NCBI RefSeq assembly: GCF_002994655.1
Contig: NZ_PPDL01000007.1
Span: 62,001 to 126,000 of the forward strand
Direction: 5' to 3'
DNA: 64,000 bases
From: Corynebacterium sp. 13CS0277
GTDB taxonomy: Bacteria > Actinomycetota > Actinomycetes > Mycobacteriales > Mycobacteriaceae
Shown: piece by piece, positions 18,117 through 26,825 of the stretch
Layout: every line of letters begins with the position of its first letter
How positions within the stretch are numbered: position 1 is the stretch's first letter
Translations under genes and position numbers: made by a program
The notes under the pieces: model-generated
What the model saw: the letters and a program-made list of their open reading frames with translations, nothing else
Told to the model about the DNA's origin: nothing
The model's database searches: none

Positions 18117-18147
18117 CAGCGGTAGTCTAGCGGTACTCTAGGCCACT

Positions 18148-18906
18148 ATGTGCCCCCGCCCCACCACCACCCGCCGGCGCGCGACGCTGGCGCGCAGCCT
18201 GCGGCTGCTCGCATCCTTCCGCTTTGAGCAGACCGCACCCGCCCGCTTCTACCGGCCGCTCGCCGAGGACACAGCTGAGCTCGTGGCGGGCCTGTGCGCG
18301 GACGCCGGCGTCCAGGCGACCACCGTGTTGGATGTGGGCGGCGGGCCCGGCTACTTCCACGAGGCCTTTGCCGCCCGGGGCATGGAGTACTTCTGCGTCG
18401 AGCCCGACGTCGGCGAGATGGCGGCCGCCGGGATCCGGGTACCGGGTGCGGTGCGCGGCAGCGGCCTCGACCTGCCCTTCCGCGACAACTGCATGGATGT
18501 GGTGGTCTCCAGCAACGTCGCCGAGCACGTCGCCGACCCGTGGGCGATGGGGGAAGACATGCTGCGGGTGGCGCGCCCCGGCGGGCTCGTGATCGTGAGC
18601 TACACCGTGTGGTTGGGGCCCTTCGGCGGCCACGAGACGGGCCTGTGGCAGCACTACCTCGGTGGGGCGTGGGCGCGGGACCGCTACACCGCCACCCACG
18701 GCCACCCGCCGAAAAACGTCTTCGGCGAGTCGCTGTTCGCGGTCTCCGCCGCGGCGGGCCTGCGGTGGGCTCAGCGCACCCCGCACGGGGAGCTGTTGTG
18801 GGCGTACCCCCGCTACCATCCGCGCTGGGCGTGGTGGGTGGTGCGGGTGCCGGTGCTGCGGGAGTTTTTCACCAGCAACCTGGTGCTCGTGCTGCGGGCA
18901 CGCTAG
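18148..18906 (+). CDS. mtrP: SAM-dependent methyltransferase-like protein (MtrP/Rv0224c-like)
   Basis: A 252-residue class I methyltransferase. Motif I is VLDVGGGPGYFHEAF at about residues 54-68, an acidic residue (EPD) ends strand 2, and VVVSSNVAEHVADPW is motif IV/post-I. The corynebacterial gene in this place, MtrP, is needed for efficient trehalose mycolate transport although its methyl acceptor is unknown; the mycobacterial equivalent is Rv0224c. The symbol is given by family plus locus. Transcription ends at the strong stem-loop 18915-18945. Confidence 0.75.
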   Translation: MCPRPTTTRRRATLARSLRLLASFRFEQTAPARFYRPLAEDTAELVAGLCADAGVQATTVLDVGGGPGYFHEAFAARGMEYFCVEPDVGEMAAAGIRVPGAVRGSGLDLPFRDNCMDVVVSSNVAEHVADPWAMGEDMLRVARPGGLVIVSYTVWLGPFGGHETGLWQHYLGGAWARDRYTATHGHPPKNVFGESLFAVSAAAGLRWAQRTPHGELLWAYPRYHPRWAWWVVRVPVLREFFTSNLVLVLRAR

Positions 18907-18914
18907 ACACACGA

Positions 18915-18945
18915 CACCCCCGCCGCGACAACCGCGGCGGGGGTG
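18915..18945. terminator. Bidirectional terminator between mtrP and pckG
   Basis: CACCCCCGCCGCG pairs with CGCGGCGGGGGTG around a 5-base loop. It lies 9 bases after the mtrP stop and 8 bases from the pckG stop, so it can serve both convergent genes. Confidence 0.8.
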
Positions 18946-18952
18946 TGGTGGG

Positions 18953-20782
18953 TTAGAGAGCGGCGCGGACGCGCTGCTTCAGCGCCTCGAACTGCTCGTG
19001 CACCTCGGCGGGCACCTTCGGGCCGAGCTTTTCCAGCCAGGCTTCGTTGTCGGCGATGTCGCCCTCCCACTGGGAGGGGTGCGCGGACAGCGCTTCGCGC
19101 ACGTCATCGATGTCGACGTCGAGGCCGGTGAGGTCCAGGTCTTCGACGTTGGCGGTGTGGCCGGCCACCGTCTCCCGGGCGCCGACGCGGCCCTCGATGC
19201 GGTCGACGATCCACTTGAGCACGCGGGAGTTCTCACCGAAGCCGGGCCACAGGAAGCGGCCGTCGTCGCCGCGGCGGAACCAGTTGACGAGGAACACGGC
19301 CGGCATCTTGTCGCCGCCCTTCTTGCCCATGTCGATCCAGTGCTGCAGGTAGTCGCCGGCGTTGTAGCCGATGAACGGCAGCATCGCCATGGGGTCGTGG
19401 CGCAGGGAGCCGACGGGGCCTTCTGCGGCGGCCGTCTGCCCGGAGGCCAGCAGCGCACCGATCATGGTGGCGTGGTTCCAGTCGTAGGCCTGGGTGACCA
19501 GCGGGATGGTGTCGGGGCGGCGGCCACCGAAGAGGATCGCGTCGATCGGCACACCCTTGGGGTTGTTGAAGTCGTCGATCGCGGCGATGGGGCACTGGTC
19601 GAGCGGCACGCAGTAGCGGGAGTTCGGGTGGCTGGACAGCCGGTCGCTGTCCGGGGTCCAGTCCTGGCCCAGCCAGTCGATGAGGTGCTCCGGGTTGCCC
19701 TCCAGGCCCTCCCACCACACGTCACCGTCGTCGGTGAGGGCGACGTTGGTGTAGATGGTGTTGCCCGGCTCCATGGACTTCATGGCGTTCGGGTTGGAGG
19801 CGTAGTTCGTGCCCGGTGCGACACCGAAGAAACCGTTCTCCGGGTTGATGGCGTACAGGCGGCCGTCCTCACCGAAGTGCATCCACGCAATATCGTCGCC
19901 GATGACCTCGGCCTTCCAGCCCTCGATGGTGGGCTCCAGCATCGCCAGGTTCGTCTTGCCGCAGGCGGACGGGAAGGCGGCGGCAATGTTGTAGGACTTG
20001 CCCTCAGGCGAGGTGAGCTTCATGACGAGCATGTGCTCCGCCAGCCAGCCCTCGTCGCGGGCCATGACGGAGGCGATACGCAGGGCGTAGCACTTCTTCG
20101 CCAGGATGGCGTTGCCGCCGTAGCCGGAGCCGTAGGACCAGATTTCGCGGGTCTCGGGGAACTGGGTGATGTACTTGGTGTCGTTGCAGGGCCACGGCAC
20201 ATCCTCCTGGCCCTCGGCCAGGGGGTAGCCGACGGAGTGCAGTGCGCGCACGAAGCCGCCGTGCTCACCGATCTTGTTGAGCGCGTCGCTGCCCATGCGG
20301 GTCATGATCCGCATGGAGAGCACCACGTAGGGGGAGTCGGTGAGCTGCACGCCCAGCTTGGGGTGCTCGGAGTCGACCGGGCCCATGGCGAAGGGCACCA
20401 CGTACATGGTGCGGCCCTTCATGCAGCCGCGGTAGTGCTCGGTCATTTCGGCCTTCATCGCCACCGGGTCGGCCCAGTTGTTGGTGGGGCCGGCGCCCTC
20501 CTCGGTTTCCGAGCAGATGAAGGTGCGCGACTCGACGCGGGCCACATCCTCGGGGTTGGAGCGGGCAAGGAAGCTGTTGGGCTTCTTCTCCGGGTTCAGG
20601 CGGATGAAGGTGCCAGCATCCACGAGCTCCTGGGCGAGGCGGTCCCATTCCTCCTGGGAGCCGTCGGAAAACTCAACCGCGTCGGGCTGCATGAGCTCGA
20701 CGGCGTCGGCGATCCACCGCAGCATCTCTTCGTTGCGAGTGGGGGCCTCGCCCTTGAGGCCGGGGATGACGGTGTGGGACAT
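18953..20782 (-). CDS. pckG: Phosphoenolpyruvate carboxykinase (GTP)
   Basis: Converts oxaloacetate and GTP to phosphoenolpyruvate, CO2 and GDP, the entry to gluconeogenesis. The 609-residue size is normal for the GTP class. Visible motifs are [12 protein letters not shown] (P-loop with the hyper-reactive Cys), the metal-binding segment around [13 protein letters not shown], and the guanine-binding stretch around [16 protein letters not shown]. The ATG at 20782 is preceded by AGGAGA at good spacing. M. tuberculosis pckA (Rv0211) sits in the same region. A long upstream region (about 480 bases) with direct G-tract repeats suggests carbon-source control. Confidence 0.95.
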   Translation of the reverse strand: MSHTVIPGLKGEAPTRNEEMLRWIADAVELMQPDAVEFSDGSQEEWDRLAQELVDAGTFIRLNPEKKPNSFLARSNPEDVARVESRTFICSETEEGAGPTNNWADPVAMKAEMTEHYRGCMKGRTMYVVPFAMGPVDSEHPKLGVQLTDSPYVVLSMRIMTRMGSDALNKIGEHGGFVRALHSVGYPLAEGQEDVPWPCNDTKYITQFPETREIWSYGSGYGGNAILAKKCYALRIASVMARDEGWLAEHMLVMKLTSPEGKSYNIAAAFPSACGKTNLAMLEPTIEGWKAEVIGDDIAWMHFGEDGRLYAINPENGFFGVAPGTNYASNPNAMKSMEPGNTIYTNVALTDDGDVWWEGLEGNPEHLIDWLGQDWTPDSDRLSSHPNSRYCVPLDQCPIAAIDDFNNPKGVPIDAILFGGRRPDTIPLVTQAYDWNHATMIGALLASGQTAAAEGPVGSLRHDPMAMLPFIGYNAGDYLQHWIDMGKKGGDKMPAVFLVNWFRRGDDGRFLWPGFGENSRVLKWIVDRIEGRVGARETVAGHTANVEDLDLTGLDVDIDDVREALSAHPSQWEGDIADNEAWLEKLGPKVPAEVHEQFEALKQRVRAAL

Positions 20783-20991
20783 GGAAGTCTCCTGACATTG
20801 AACTAACGTGCGCGGGAGGGGGGCCTGACGCAACAGGCATCCACGGGTTCACCCTAGCGCGCTGCGGGCCGAGTTGCAGCCGTTTTTTCGCCCGCCCCGG
20901 GCCGTGTTGTCATATCCAGTTCCATTGCCCCCGGTAGTCGCACATTTCCCCCACCTCGCTGTGGGCTACGCTACGCCACAGATGCACCGCA

Positions 20992-21013
20992 ATGGGGGTA
21001 AGGATGGGGGTAA
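20992..21013. promoter_or_regulatory. Tandem ATGGGGGTAA repeats, candidate regulator sites for pckG
   Basis: ATGGGGGTAA occurs at 20992-21001 and again at 21004-21013, a 12-base period, about 210 bases upstream of pckG. In C. glutamicum RamA binds short G- or C-tracts of this kind and acts on carbon-metabolism genes, including pck. The assignment is inference. Confidence 0.35.
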
Positions 21014-21227
21014 AACTCGTCAATGTGGCCGGTGGGACGTTTCCCAATCGGGCACCCGGCGGGCGCACCGTTCCCGCCCACACCACGCCCGCGGATGCCA
21101 TGCGTGTGGTTTTCGCCCACACCCCAGCCCCACCCGCAGCAGGAGCGCTACTCGCGCACCTGGTGGCACTGGTGCTATCCGGTGGCCGACGGCACCTGGG
21201 GCGCGCACTGGGGGCGGGGAACAACAA

Positions 21228-21256
21228 TTGTTTTCTGCGCTGTGAGCGGGCACAAT
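21228..21256 (+). promoter_or_regulatory. Candidate trmB promoter, leaderless start
   Basis: TTGTTT (21228-21233), a 17-base spacer, and CACAAT (21251-21256) stand 8 bases before the ATG at 21265. No Shine-Dalgarno sequence precedes that ATG, so the transcript may begin at the start codon. Confidence 0.4.
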
Positions 21257-21264
21257 GACCCACA

Positions 21265-22008
21265 ATGACTAGTACTGATAATTCCCCCACCCGCCGCCGC
21301 CCGCTGCAGTCCGAGTTCGACACCGGCCTCGACTATCCCCGCCTCGGCGCGGTGAGCTTCCGCCGCGGCACGCTCACCGACAACCAGGAGAAGATGTGGC
21401 AGGACAACTGGCCCCGCCTGGGCCGGGAGCTCGCCGACGAGATCATTGATGTCGACGCCTGGTTTGGCCGCAGCGGCCACCCCACCATCCTGGAGATCGG
21501 CTCCGGGACCGGCACCTCCACCGCCGCCATGGCGCCGAAGGAGGCGGACACCAACATCATCGCCGTCGAGCTGTACAAGCCCGGCCTGGCGAAGCTGTTG
21601 GGCGCGACTGTGCGCGGCGAGATCGACAACATTCGCATGGTCCGCGGCGATGGCGTCGAGGTCCTCAACCGCATGTTCCCCGCCGCCTCCCTCGACGGGG
21701 TGCGGATCTTCTTCCCCGACCCCTGGCCGAAGGCCCGCCACCACAAGCGCCGCATCATTCAGTCCGGCCCACTCAACCTCATTGCTTCCCGCCTGAAGCC
21801 GGGCGGGGTGCTGCACGTCGCGACCGATCACGCCGACTACGCCGAGTGGATTGACGAGCTCGTCGATGTCGAGCCCGCCCTGGAATTCATGGGGTGGCCG
21901 TGGGAGGACTGCCCGCAGCTGACGGACCGGCAGGTCATCACCAAGTTTGAGGGCAAGGGCCTGGAGAAAGACCACATCATCCGCGAGTACCTCTGGCGCC
22001 GCCGCTAG
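21265..22008 (+). CDS. trmB: tRNA (guanine-N7-)-methyltransferase
   Basis: Forms m7G46 in tRNA using S-adenosylmethionine. The 247-residue protein has the SAM loop [15 protein letters not shown] (residues about 72-86), the acidic VELYKPG end of strand 2, the signature [17 protein letters not shown] typical of TrmB, and a closing [11 protein letters not shown] segment. The N-terminal 35 residues are a basic extension common in actinobacterial TrmB. It lies in the position of Rv0208c, followed by the NYN and mmpL3-type genes as in M. tuberculosis. Confidence 0.95.
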   Translation: MTSTDNSPTRRRPLQSEFDTGLDYPRLGAVSFRRGTLTDNQEKMWQDNWPRLGRELADEIIDVDAWFGRSGHPTILEIGSGTGTSTAAMAPKEADTNIIAVELYKPGLAKLLGATVRGEIDNIRMVRGDGVEVLNRMFPAASLDGVRIFFPDPWPKARHHKRRIIQSGPLNLIASRLKPGGVLHVATDHADYAEWIDELVDVEPALEFMGWPWEDCPQLTDRQVITKFEGKGLEKDHIIREYLWRRR

Positions 22009-22020
22009 CAGCAGCACCGG

Positions 22021-22128
22021 CGCCCCTCTTCTTCACCTCACTGCCCTTTCTCTTCTTCTTTTTTCTCTCTTCGCCTCTCTTCTTCTCCCCCCTTTTTTCT
22101 TCTTGTTGTTCTGATTTTTCTCTCCCTG
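22021..22128 (+). other. Polypyrimidine tract between trmB and the NYN gene
   Basis: Over about 108 bases nearly every base on the plus strand is C or T, with only around ten purines. It includes uninterrupted runs of about 30 (CTCTTCTTC..., CTTCTCCCCCCTTTTTTCTT). The surrounding genome is GC-rich with balanced strands, so this is a sharp local anomaly. It would be transcribed as a C/U-rich leader of the NYN gene or a trailer of trmB. Confidence 0.8.
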
Positions 22129-22171
22129 GCCAGCCCCGGGGAGCACTCACCCACCTGTGGAAGGAGTTCTT

Positions 22172-22813
22172 GTGCAGAACTTCCCCTCGTATCCCGCGCC
22201 CGGCCCCAACACGCTGCTGTTGGTGTGGGACGCCCCGAACCTCGACATGGGCCTTGGTGCCATCCTGGGGTCCCGCCCGACGAGCGCCCACCGGCCCCGC
22301 TTCGATGCGGTGGGCCGCTGGCTGGTGCAGCGCGCCGAGGACCTGTCCCGCGCCACGGGCCTGGACATTCAGCCCGAGGCAACAGTGTTCACGAATGTGA
22401 CCCCGGGGAGTGCGGATTCGATCCGCCCCTGGGTGGAAGCGCTGCGGAATGTCGGCTTCGCGGTGTTCGCGAAGCCGAAGATGACGGAGGATTCCGATGT
22501 GGATCCCGACATGTTGGCGCACATTGAGGCCCGCGCGGAGGAGGGCGTGTTGGCCGGCCTCGTGGTGGCCAGTGCCGATGGGCAGAACTTCAAGGAGGCC
22601 CTGGAGCGCCACACCGCCGAGGGCGTGGACACCACGGTGTTGGGTTTCGCGGAGCACGCCGCCTGGGCGGTGGGGTCCACCACCCTCGGGTTCGTCGACC
22701 TGGAGGACATTGATGGGGTGTTCCGGGAGCCGCTGCCGCGGGTGAACCTGGATCACCTGCCTGAGGGCGGCGCGTGGCTGCAGCCCTTCCGTTCCTTGGA
22801 CAACCTCCTCTAA
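22172..22813 (+). CDS. NYN-domain (PIN-like) protein, Rv0207c-like
   Basis: A 213-residue protein with an NYN (PIN-like nuclease) fold. It starts with LLLVWDAPNLDMGL, whose aspartates are the first metal-binding positions. It continues with VFTNV, DSDVDPDMLAHI (acidic cluster) and GLVVASADGQNF, the central acidic strand, and ends with a Trp-containing tail. Such proteins are predicted RNases. The GTG at 22172 has GGAAGGAG six bases upstream; an earlier in-frame GTG (22157) overlaps that ribosome site. The homologue Rv0207c sits beside mmpL3 in mycobacteria. A terminator follows before cmpL1. Confidence 0.75.
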   Translation: MQNFPSYPAPGPNTLLLVWDAPNLDMGLGAILGSRPTSAHRPRFDAVGRWLVQRAEDLSRATGLDIQPEATVFTNVTPGSADSIRPWVEALRNVGFAVFAKPKMTEDSDVDPDMLAHIEARAEEGVLAGLVVASADGQNFKEALERHTAEGVDTTVLGFAEHAAWAVGSTTLGFVDLEDIDGVFREPLPRVNLDHLPEGGAWLQPFRSLDNLL

Positions 22814-22876
22814 GCCACCCATGCGCCCGCCGCCATGCGTGAGGCGGGCCCGGGTGTAGCCCCGACTGTTGCGCTG

Positions 22877-22907
22877 CCCACCCCACGAGACCTCCTCGCG
22901 GGGTGGG
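22877..22907 (+). terminator. Terminator after the NYN gene
   Basis: CCCACCCC with an inner CGAG pairs with CTCG and GGGGTGGG, followed by TTT. It separates the NYN gene from cmpL1, so cmpL1 must have its own promoter in 22908-23021. Confidence 0.75.
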
Positions 22908-23021
22908 TTTGCGCTGCCAGGGGTAGATTTTCGCAGGCGTGCCGGGGCGTGAGTTTCTTCGGGGGCACGCAGCCCACCCAGTAGAGTAGGGTGGTTGACT
23001 ATCGTTTCTAGCGGAAAGGGG

Positions 23022-25349
23022 ATGACGCGCGCAGTGTTTGAGAAGTGGGGTCATTTCGCCTACCGGCACCGCGTCGCCGTACCCATCGTCATCGTCACCA
23101 TGATCGCGGCCCTGTTTGGGCTGTTCGGCACCCAGCTGGCGGATCTCATGAGCCAGGAGGGGTGGGACGATCCGGGGTCCTCGTCGACGCAGGCCGCCCG
23201 CATTGAGCACGACGTCTTCGGCCGCGATAACGGCGGCGACGTCGTCATCATCTACGAAGCGCCGCCGGGCACCACGGTGGACGACCCGGCGGTGTTTGAT
23301 GCGGTGCGCGCGCACCTGCAGTCCTTGAAAGACTCCAACCCCGACACGATCGATGCGGTCACCACCTACTTCGACAAGCGCACCCCGCAGCTGGCGACGC
23401 AGGACAAGCACATGGCGTTTGCCGCGATCGGTGTGCGCGGCGACGGCGAGGACGTGCTGAAGAACTTCCGCGCCGTCGAGGACCAGCTCGTCGACCCGAC
23501 GATTCCCGTCACCCAGAAAGTCGCCGGGCAGACCGCGATCGCGGACGCGCTCGACGATGGGATGAGCGGGGATATTTCCCGCGCGGAAATCTACGCCCTG
23601 CCCGCGGTGGGCCTGCTGCTCATCGTGGTGTTTGGGTCGCTGGTGGCGGCGACGATGCCGCTCATCGTGGGCGTGCTGTCCATCGCCGGCTCCTTGGGCG
23701 TGTTGGCGGTGCTGGCGCACGTCACCCAGGTCAACGTGTTCGCCCAGTCGGTGGTGACCCTGCTGGGGTTGGGCCTGGCGATCGACTACGGGCTGTTTTT
23801 GGTCTCCCGGTTCCGGGAGGAACTCGACGCCGGCCGAGACGTGCGCAGCGCCACCATCATTGCGACCGCGACGGCGGGCAAGACGGTGGTGTTCTCCGCG
23901 GCGATGGTCGCCGTCGCGCTCTCGGGGCTGCTGCTGTTCCCGCAGGCGTTCCTCAAGTCGGTGGCCTACGGCGCGATCAGTGCCGTGGGGCTCGCGGCAC
24001 TGTTGTCGATCACGGTGCTGCCGAGCATTTTTGGCCTGCTGGGCACCCGCATCGACAAGTTTTCCCTGCGCCGCGCCCCGCTCACGGAGGAGCGTCTCGA
24101 AGCCTCCCTGTGGGCGCGGATTCCCGCGTGGGCGATGCGGCACTCCGTCGCCGTCACCGTCGTCATCGTGGCCGGCCTTTTAGCGCTGGCGCTGCCGCTG
24201 GGTGGGGTGAAGTTCGGCGGCATCAATGAGACGTATTTGCCGCCGGCGGATGAGGTGCGCGCCGCGCAGGAAACCTTTGATGCGAACTTCCCCCAGTTCC
24301 GCACCGACCCCATCAAGGTCGTCGTCACCGGCGCCGATAATTCCCAGCTGGTGCAGATCTACAACCAGGTCAACCAGGTCGATGGCATTACCGGGCGGTT
24401 CTCCCCCAGCCAGCCCACGAAGGACGGCACCACGGTGCTCGCGGCCGGCATCATCGACCGGGAGGATAACGCCTCGATCGTGGAGCAGCTCCGCGCGGTG
24501 GAGGTGCCCGACGGGGTGGAGATGTACATCGGCGGCAACCCCGCCCTCGAGGTCGAGTCCATCGAGGCGCTCTTCGACACGCTGCCGTTCATGGCGGCCT
24601 ACATCGTCATTGCCACGTTCATCCTCATGGCGCTCGTCTTCGGGTCCCTCATCCTGCCGGCGAAGGCGATCATCATGACGCTGCTCGGGATGGGCGCCAC
24701 CCTCGGGGTGCTCACCGCCGTCTTCGTCGACGGGGTCGGCTCCCAGGTGCTGGGCTTCACCCCGGGGCCGCTGATGAGCCCGGTGCTCGTGCTCATCATG
24801 GCGATCATCTACGGGCTGTCCACCGACTACGAGGTGTTCCTCCTCTCCCGCATGGTGGAGGCCCGGGAGCAGGGCCGCAGCACGGACGATGCAATCCGGA
24901 TCGGCACCTCCCACACCGGCAACATCATCACCGCCGCCGCGATCATCATGATTGTGGTGTGTGGGGCCTTCGGGTTCTCCACGATCGTCATGATGAAGTA
25001 CATCGCCTACGGCATGATCGTGGCGTTGCTGCTCGATGCGACGATCATCCGCATGCTCCTCGTGCCGGCGGTCATGCACATGCTGCGGGAGGACAACTGG
25101 TGGGCGCCGGCATTCGTCAAGCGCGCCTCGGAGAAACTGGGGCACGCCTCCGCGGATGATTTCTCCCACCTGACGCCGGCGGTGCCGGTGCTCAGCGGCA
25201 CGGCCCACCTCGCGCAGGAGCCCGAGTCCCCGGTGGAGCACGCCGTCGTCGACGACGCGGCGGCCGCCCGCGCGGGCCGCACCACCGCCGAGGACGAGGA
25301 GCTCATTCCTTTCCAGGAGTTGCTGCGCCGCCTAGAGGACAACCGTTAG
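23022..25349 (+). CDS. cmpL1: Trehalose monomycolate exporter, MmpL3/CmpL1-type RND protein
   Basis: A 775-residue RND transporter that flips or exports trehalose monomycolate for outer-membrane assembly. It has two repeats of one helix, a porter loop and a five-helix bundle. Both bundles carry the proton-relay Asp-Tyr pairs: GLGLAIDYGLFLVSRFREEL in the first and YGLSTDYEVFLLSRM in the second. Size and locus (trmB-NYN-mmpL3) match M. tuberculosis Rv0206c and corynebacterial CmpL1. The ATG at 23022 after GGAAAGGGG is preferred to an upstream TTG. The cytoplasmic C-terminal tail (about 100 residues) is acidic and short compared with MmpL3. Confidence 0.9.
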   Translation: MTRAVFEKWGHFAYRHRVAVPIVIVTMIAALFGLFGTQLADLMSQEGWDDPGSSSTQAARIEHDVFGRDNGGDVVIIYEAPPGTTVDDPAVFDAVRAHLQSLKDSNPDTIDAVTTYFDKRTPQLATQDKHMAFAAIGVRGDGEDVLKNFRAVEDQLVDPTIPVTQKVAGQTAIADALDDGMSGDISRAEIYALPAVGLLLIVVFGSLVAATMPLIVGVLSIAGSLGVLAVLAHVTQVNVFAQSVVTLLGLGLAIDYGLFLVSRFREELDAGRDVRSATIIATATAGKTVVFSAAMVAVALSGLLLFPQAFLKSVAYGAISAVGLAALLSITVLPSIFGLLGTRIDKFSLRRAPLTEERLEASLWARIPAWAMRHSVAVTVVIVAGLLALALPLGGVKFGGINETYLPPADEVRAAQETFDANFPQFRTDPIKVVVTGADNSQLVQIYNQVNQVDGITGRFSPSQPTKDGTTVLAAGIIDREDNASIVEQLRAVEVPDGVEMYIGGNPALEVESIEALFDTLPFMAAYIVIATFILMALVFGSLILPAKAIIMTLLGMGATLGVLTAVFVDGVGSQVLGFTPGPLMSPVLVLIMAIIYGLSTDYEVFLLSRMVEAREQGRSTDDAIRIGTSHTGNIITAAAIIMIVVCGAFGFSTIVMMKYIAYGMIVALLLDATIIRMLLVPAVMHMLREDNWWAPAFVKRASEKLGHASADDFSHLTPAVPVLSGTAHLAQEPESPVEHAVVDDAAAARAGRTTAEDEELIPFQELLRRLEDNR

Positions 25350-25350
25350 G

Positions 25351-26403
25351 GTGGGCCGGGCACGCGCCATCGCCCGGTGGCTTCTCCCCGTCGTCGTGGC
25401 GGCCGCCCTGGTGTTCTTCGTCGTCCGCTACTGGGATGTCATCGCCCAGGCGGCGGGCAAGATCCGTGCCGCGGATCCTGCGGCCCTGGCGGTCGCCTGC
25501 GTGGCGGCGGCGGTGGCCATCGCCGCGATGGCGGAGGTCAACCGCAGCTTGCTGGCGGCGGGCGGGGTGCGGGTGCCGCTGCGGTCGTGCGCCTCGCTGG
25601 CGTTGGCCGCCAACGCCTGGTCGGCAACCCTGCCCGGCGGGCAGGCGTTTGCCGCGCTGCTCAGCTTCAACGTCATGCGCAGCTGGGGTGCCTCCGCACT
25701 GCTGTGCTCCTGGCAGATTGTGCTTTCGGCGACGCTGAGCACCATGTGGCTCGTCGCCCTCGGGGTGGCGGCGGTGTTCGTCCTGGGTGCCAGCATGTCC
25801 CTGTCCTCCCTGGTGGCCACCCTTGCGGCCTGTGTGGCGGTGAGCTGGCTGGTGTACCTGCTGGCGCACCGCCCGGAGCTCATCATCCCGGTGGCGACCT
25901 GGGTGCAGGGGGCCATCAACTCGATCCGCCGCCGCCCTCGGGACACCGGCGTGGAGGAGCTCATCGGGCAGATCCGCCAACTGGATGCGGTGCACCTCTC
26001 CCCCGCCCGCTTCCTGGTCACCTCTGTGTTTTCTTTGCTCAATTGGGTGGCCGACGTGGTGGTGCTGTGGGCGTGCGTGTGGGCGGTGCAGGGCCGCCCG
26101 CCGCTGTGGGAGGCCGCCCAGGACGAGACGACGATCATGGGGGTGGTGCTCGCGTTCGTCACCTCGAAGATTGCGGGCACCGTGCAGGCCACCCCGGGTG
26201 GGATTGGCCCCGTGGAGGCGGCGCTAACGGGCACCCTCGTGGCCGCGGGCCTGCCGGCGACGGTGGCGTTGGGGGCGGCCCTGGTGTTCCGGGTGGTGAC
26301 CTTCTTCGCGCTCGTCGCGATCGGCTGGGTGGTCTACGCCCTCGTCTACGTCGATGTGGGCAAGACGGTGCGGGCGTCCCGCGCCGCCGAGGGCCGGGGT
26401 TAA
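25351..26403 (+). CDS. Lysylphosphatidylglycerol synthase TM-region / YbhN-family flippase-like protein
   Basis: A 350-residue membrane protein with eight or more hydrophobic segments and the UPF0104/LPG_synthase_TM pattern: ANAWSATLPGGQAFAALLSF in the middle and KIAGTVQATPGGIGPVEAAL near residue 275, where the PGGxG(P/x)xE motif is diagnostic. It lacks the C-terminal tRNA-dependent transferase domain, so it is not a complete MprF. It starts with a GTG one base after the cmpL1 stop. Coupling to cmpL1 suggests a role in lipid handling during envelope assembly; this is inference. Confidence 0.75.
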   Translation: MGRARAIARWLLPVVVAAALVFFVVRYWDVIAQAAGKIRAADPAALAVACVAAAVAIAAMAEVNRSLLAAGGVRVPLRSCASLALAANAWSATLPGGQAFAALLSFNVMRSWGASALLCSWQIVLSATLSTMWLVALGVAAVFVLGASMSLSSLVATLAACVAVSWLVYLLAHRPELIIPVATWVQGAINSIRRRPRDTGVEELIGQIRQLDAVHLSPARFLVTSVFSLLNWVADVVVLWACVWAVQGRPPLWEAAQDETTIMGVVLAFVTSKIAGTVQATPGGIGPVEAALTGTLVAAGLPATVALGAALVFRVVTFFALVAIGWVVYALVYVDVGKTVRASRAAEGRG

Positions 26404-26423
26404 GGATTAGGCTTAAGGGCATC

Positions 26424-26777
26424 ATGTGGAAAAACGTTGCCCTCGATGCTGCTGCCGTCGCCCTCTTCGCGCTGCTGGCGCGAATCGCGCACAATACCCC
26501 GGAGATGCCGCTGAGTGTGGGTGGCTGGTTCGGCACGATGCTGCCCTTCCTCGCCGGCACCCTCGCCATCTATCTCCTCCTGCCGCAGGTGCGGCGGGCG
26601 CCCGCGCGGCTGGGCAGTGGGGTGGCCGTGTGGCTCGGCACCGCGGTCGCGGGCCTGAGCATCTGGGGTGTGCGCCACGGGCACGTGCCCCACATCAGCT
26701 TCATCATCGTCGCCACCGTCACCTCCGGCCTGCTGTTGCTCGGGTGGCGGGGTGTGGCGGCGGTGCGCCGCCGCTAG
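26424..26777 (+). CDS. DUF3054 membrane protein
   Basis: A 117-residue protein with four hydrophobic segments. It starts LDAAAVALFALLARIAHN and contains GTAVAGLSIWGVRHGHVPHISFIIVA, in keeping with DUF3054, an actinobacterial and archaeal family of unknown function. The ATG at 26424 follows AAGGGC. It probably belongs to the cmpL1 operon, 20 bases after the preceding gene. Confidence 0.7.
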   Translation: MWKNVALDAAAVALFALLARIAHNTPEMPLSVGGWFGTMLPFLAGTLAIYLLLPQVRRAPARLGSGVAVWLGTAVAGLSIWGVRHGHVPHISFIIVATVTSGLLLLGWRGVAAVRRR

Positions 26778-26825
26778 CGGTCGTTTTTCGTAGCCCACTT
26801 CGCTCCCATCGTGAGGACCTCCCCC

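Larger units (their letters stand above)
20783..21264. other. Long intergenic region between pckG and trmB
   Basis: No convincing gene is visible here: several short frames exist but have no family likeness or start signals. The region holds the pckG promoter, the tandem ATGGGGGTAA repeats at 20992-21013, and the trmB promoter near 21228-21256. Confidence 0.5.

Noticed and set aside
18662..20806. Long plus-strand open frame opposite pckG
   Set aside because: Shadow of pckG; no domain or start signal, and composition is that of a reversed GC-rich gene.
20874..21258. Small genes between pckG and trmB
   Set aside because: Several overlapping frames of 60-140 codons exist, but none has start signals, family likeness or consistent codon use; control region more likely.
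25351..26403. Full MprF (lysyl-phosphatidylglycerol synthase)
   Set aside because: Only the membrane flippase-like part is present; the C-terminal aminoacyl transferase domain is absent.
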